Under the pieces are notes generated by a model. It did no database searches. It saw nothing but the letters and a program-made list of their open reading frames with translations, and was not told the DNA's origin. A DNA stretch of 64,000 nt, from positions 1-64,000 of the forward strand of contig NZ_AKJG01000161.1 of the NCBI RefSeq assembly GCF_000282455.1. The letters are read 5' to 3'. Shown piece by piece: positions 61,754 through 64,000 of this stretch; positions within the stretch are counted from its first letter, which is position 1; each line of letters opens with the position of its first letter. Source of the DNA: Pseudomonas sp. GM74 (GTDB lineage Bacteria; Pseudomonadota; Gammaproteobacteria; Pseudomonadales; Pseudomonadaceae). Both the position numbers and the translations under genes were made by a program.

Positions 61754-62578
61754 TTACTTGCGACGACGGACGATCATTTTGTCGGTACGCTTATTACCAC
61801 GAGTCTTCGCGCCCTTAGTCGGGAAGCCCCATGGCGATACCGGATGACGACCACCAGAGGTACGACCTTCACCACCACCATGTGGGTGGTCAACCGGGTT
61901 CATGGCAACACCACGAACGGTTGGGCGAACGCCACGCCAGCGTTTGGCACCAGCTTTACCCAGCGAACGCAGGCTGTGCTCGGAGTTCGAGACTTCGCCC
62001 AGGGTCGCACGGCATTCAGCCAGGACTTTACGCATTTCACCGGAACGCAGACGCAGGGTAACGTACACGCCTTCACGAGCGATCAACTGAGCCGAAGCAC
62101 CAGCGGAACGAGCGATCTGAGCGCCTTTACCTGGCTTCAATTCGATGCCGTGTACGGTGCTACCAACTGGAATGTTGCGCAGTTGCAGAGCGTTGCCCGG
62201 CTTGATCGGCGCCAGGGCACCTGCGATCAGCTGGTCGCCAGCGCTCACGCCTTTAGGGGCGATGATGTAGCGACGCTCGCCATCTGCGTACAGCAGCAGA
62301 GCGATGTGAGCAGTACGGTTTGGATCGTATTCGATACGCTCGACAGTGGCAGAGATGCCATCTTTGTCGTTGCGACGGAAGTCGACCAGACGATAATGCT
62401 GCTTATGACCACCACCGATGTGACGAGTGGTAATACGGCCATTGTTGTTACGACCACCAGACTTCGATTTCTTCTCGAGCAGCGGTGCGTGAGGAGCGCC
62501 TTTATGCAGCTCCTGGTTGACCACCTTGACCACAAAACGGCGGCCAGGGGAAGTCGGTTTGCATTTAACGATTGCCAT
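61754..62578 (-). CDS. rplB: 50S ribosomal protein L2
   Basis: The 274-residue primary 23S rRNA-binding protein begins MAIVKCKPTSPGRRFVVKVV and has the peptidyl-transferase-near motif GVAMNPVDHPHGGGEGR. Located between rplW and rpsS. Confidence 0.98.
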   Translation of the reverse strand: MAIVKCKPTSPGRRFVVKVVNQELHKGAPHAPLLEKKSKSGGRNNNGRITTRHIGGGHKQHYRLVDFRRNDKDGISATVERIEYDPNRTAHIALLLYADGERRYIIAPKGVSAGDQLIAGALAPIKPGNALQLRNIPVGSTVHGIELKPGKGAQIARSAGASAQLIAREGVYVTLRLRSGEMRKVLAECRATLGEVSNSEHSLRSLGKAGAKRWRGVRPTVRGVAMNPVDHPHGGGEGRTSGGRHPVSPWGFPTKGAKTRGNKRTDKMIVRRRK

Positions 62579-62592
62579 GATGCACCCCTTCC

Positions 62593-62892
62593 TTACTCAG
62601 CACTGCTGCTGAAATCGAGATCTTGGCCTGGCTGAAGGGAGATAACTGCCTTCTTCCAGTCATTACGCTTGCCCAGACCGCGAGCAGTGCGCTTGCTCTT
62701 ACCCAGAACATTCAGGGTAGTAACACGCTCTACTTTCACGCTGAACAGGCTTTCGACGGCCTTCTTGATTTCCAGCTTGGTTGCGTCGGTAGCAACCTTG
62801 AAAACGAACTGGCCTTTCTTGTCTGCCAGAACCGTAGCCTTCTCGGAAACGTGCGGGCCAAGCAGAACTTTAAATACGCGTTCCTGGTTCAT
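62593..62892 (-). CDS. rplW: 50S ribosomal protein L23
   Basis: The 99-residue tunnel-exit protein begins [20 protein letters not shown]; it docks trigger factor and SRP in E. coli. Its start overlaps the rplD stop by 4 bp, so the two are coupled. Confidence 0.98.
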
Positions 62893-63491
62893 CCCAGCAG
62901 CTCCTCGAATTTCTTCACGGCCGACACGGTGATCAACACCTTGTCGTATGCGATCAGACTAACTGGATCGGAACCTTGCACGTCACGTACATCTACGTGT
63001 GGCAGGTTACGAGCAGCCAGGTACAGGTTCTGATCAACAGCGTCGGACACGATCAGAACGTCGGTCAGGCTCATGTTGTTCAGTTTGCCCAGCAGGTCTT
63101 TGGTTTTCGGCGTTTCAACGGCGAAATCCTGAACCACGACCAGACGATCAGTACGCACCAGCTCAGCAAGGATGGAGCGCATTGCTGCGCGATACATCTT
63201 CTTGTTCAGCTTCTGGGAGTGATCCTGAGGACGAGCTGCGAAAGTGGTACCGCCGCCACGCCAGATTGGGCTACGGATAGTACCGGCACGAGCACGGCCA
63301 GTACCTTTCTGACGCCATGGGCGCTTACCGCCACCACGAACGTCGGAACGGGTCTTTTGCTGCTTGGAACCCTGACGACCGCCAGCCATGTAGGCTACGA
63401 CTGCTTGGTGAACCAGCGTCTCGTTGAATTCGCCGCCAAATGTCAGTTCGGAAACTTCGATCGCTTGAGCGTCATTTACATTTAATTGCAT
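62889..63491 (-). CDS. rplD: 50S ribosomal protein L4
   Basis: The 200-residue protein begins [20 protein letters not shown] and has the extended loop [20 protein letters not shown] lining the tunnel. In E. coli L4 represses the S10 operon by attenuation and translation block; the leader lies outside this window. Located between rplC and rplW. Confidence 0.98.
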
Positions 63492-63503
63492 GTCAGCTTC
63501 CCC

Positions 63504-64000
63504 TTAACCGCGAGCCTTGGCTGCTGGACGTACAACCAAGTTGCCGCCAGTAGCGCCAGGAACAGCGCCCTTGACCAACAACAGATTGCGTTCAGCGTCC
63601 ACGCGCACTACTTCGAGGGACTGCACGGTCACGCGCTCAGCGCCCATATGACCGGACATTTTTTTGCCCTTGAATACACGACCAGGAGTCTGGCACTGGC
63701 CGATAGAGCCTGGAACGCGGTGGGATACGGAGTTACCGTGGGTGTTATCTTGCCCGCGGAAATTCCAACGCTTGATCGTACCCTGGAAGCCTTTACCCTT
63801 GGACTGACCGGTTACATCAACCAGTTGACCAGCGGCGAAGATTTCAGCGTTGATCAGATCGCCGGCCTGGTACTCGCCTTCTTCAAGGCGGAATTCCATT
63901 ACGGTACGACCAGCGGCAACGTTCGCTTTAGCGAAGTGGCCAGCCTGAGCTGCTGTTACACGCGAAGCACGACGCTCGCCGACAGTGACTTGCACTGCAC
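63504..64000 (-). CDS. rplC: 50S ribosomal protein L3, 5' end cut by window
   Basis: The visible 165 residues include the glutamine-containing loop GQDNTHGNSVSHRVPGSIGQ near the peptidyl-transferase centre, whose Q is methylated by PrmB in E. coli. About 46 N-terminal residues lie beyond the right edge, judged from the normal length of about 211. Located 12 bp before rplD. Confidence 0.96.
   Translation of the reverse strand, partial: AVQVTVGERRASRVTAAQAGHFAKANVAAGRTVMEFRLEEGEYQAGDLINAEIFAAGQLVDVTGQSKGKGFQGTIKRWNFRGQDNTHGNSVSHRVPGSIGQCQTPGRVFKGKKMSGHMGAERVTVQSLEVVRVDAERNLLLVKGAVPGATGGNLVVRPAAKARG

Overview
The window is chromosomal DNA of a Pseudomonas, most likely of the P. fluorescens group. 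Three things point there. The codon use is GC-rich. The gene order matches two blocks I know from P. aeruginosa: ispA-dxs-ribA...oprG (PA4043-PA4069) and ssb-uvrA-ftnA-katA-rplQ...rplC (PA4232-PA4263). The intergenic spaces carry many paired REP elements of the GTGGGAGCGGGCTTG type, which is typical of P. fluorescens relatives. No tRNA, rRNA, phage, IS element, integron or CRISPR array is visible.

Layout. (1) 1-2.5 kb, minus strand: the DUF2138 (YfaA) and DUF2135 (YfaP) genes, which look like the promoter-proximal end of an alpha-2-macroglobulin (mag/yfa) operon running off the left edge. (2) 2.7-4 kb: a Fic-family gene with a C-terminal winged helix, preceded by two inverted repeats of identical geometry. 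(3) 4-7.2 kb: xseB-ispA-dxs (isoprenoid supply). (4) 7.3-10.5 kb: a BtuB-like receptor and, convergent to it, a BtuF-like binding protein with a small membrane protein. (5) 10.5-17.3 kb, minus strand: nrdR-ribD-ribE-ribBA-ribH-nusB-thiL-pgpA and ribA, which cover all dedicated riboflavin steps except the dephosphorylation. (6) 17.4-24.3 kb: a YbaY lipoprotein, a methyltransferase, CnoX, a zinc-type locus (ZrgA/ABC transporter/DUF3299) with a candidate Zur site, and oprG with an Anr/FNR-type box. (7) 24.4-26.2 kb: two SDR genes. (8) 26.5-43.4 kb: a less conserved block with lhr, a YbiO-like MscS channel, an MFS exporter, ybhP-clsB-ybhN, a hydrolase/DUF3182 pair, a GlxA-type regulator divergent from an isochorismatase-fold hydrolase, and an RclC-like protein convergent with an RclR-like regulator. 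(9) 43.5-50.6 kb: ssb and a YajR-like MFS gene divergent from uvrA, then ftnA and katA. (10) 50.8-64 kb, minus strand: the alpha, spc and most of the S10 ribosomal protein operons, from rplQ to a 5'-truncated rplC.

No wholly new multi-gene system stands out. The best leads are regulatory. They are the double operator-like repeat before fic; an Anr box at -41.5 before oprG; the Zur-like site before the zinc locus; two internal sigma70-type promoters inside the ribosomal cluster, one followed by a terminator-like hairpin just before rpsH; palindromes around the katA promoter; and the paired redox cysteines of the RclR-like regulator. All functions are inferred from sequence reading and family knowledge; no database search was run.
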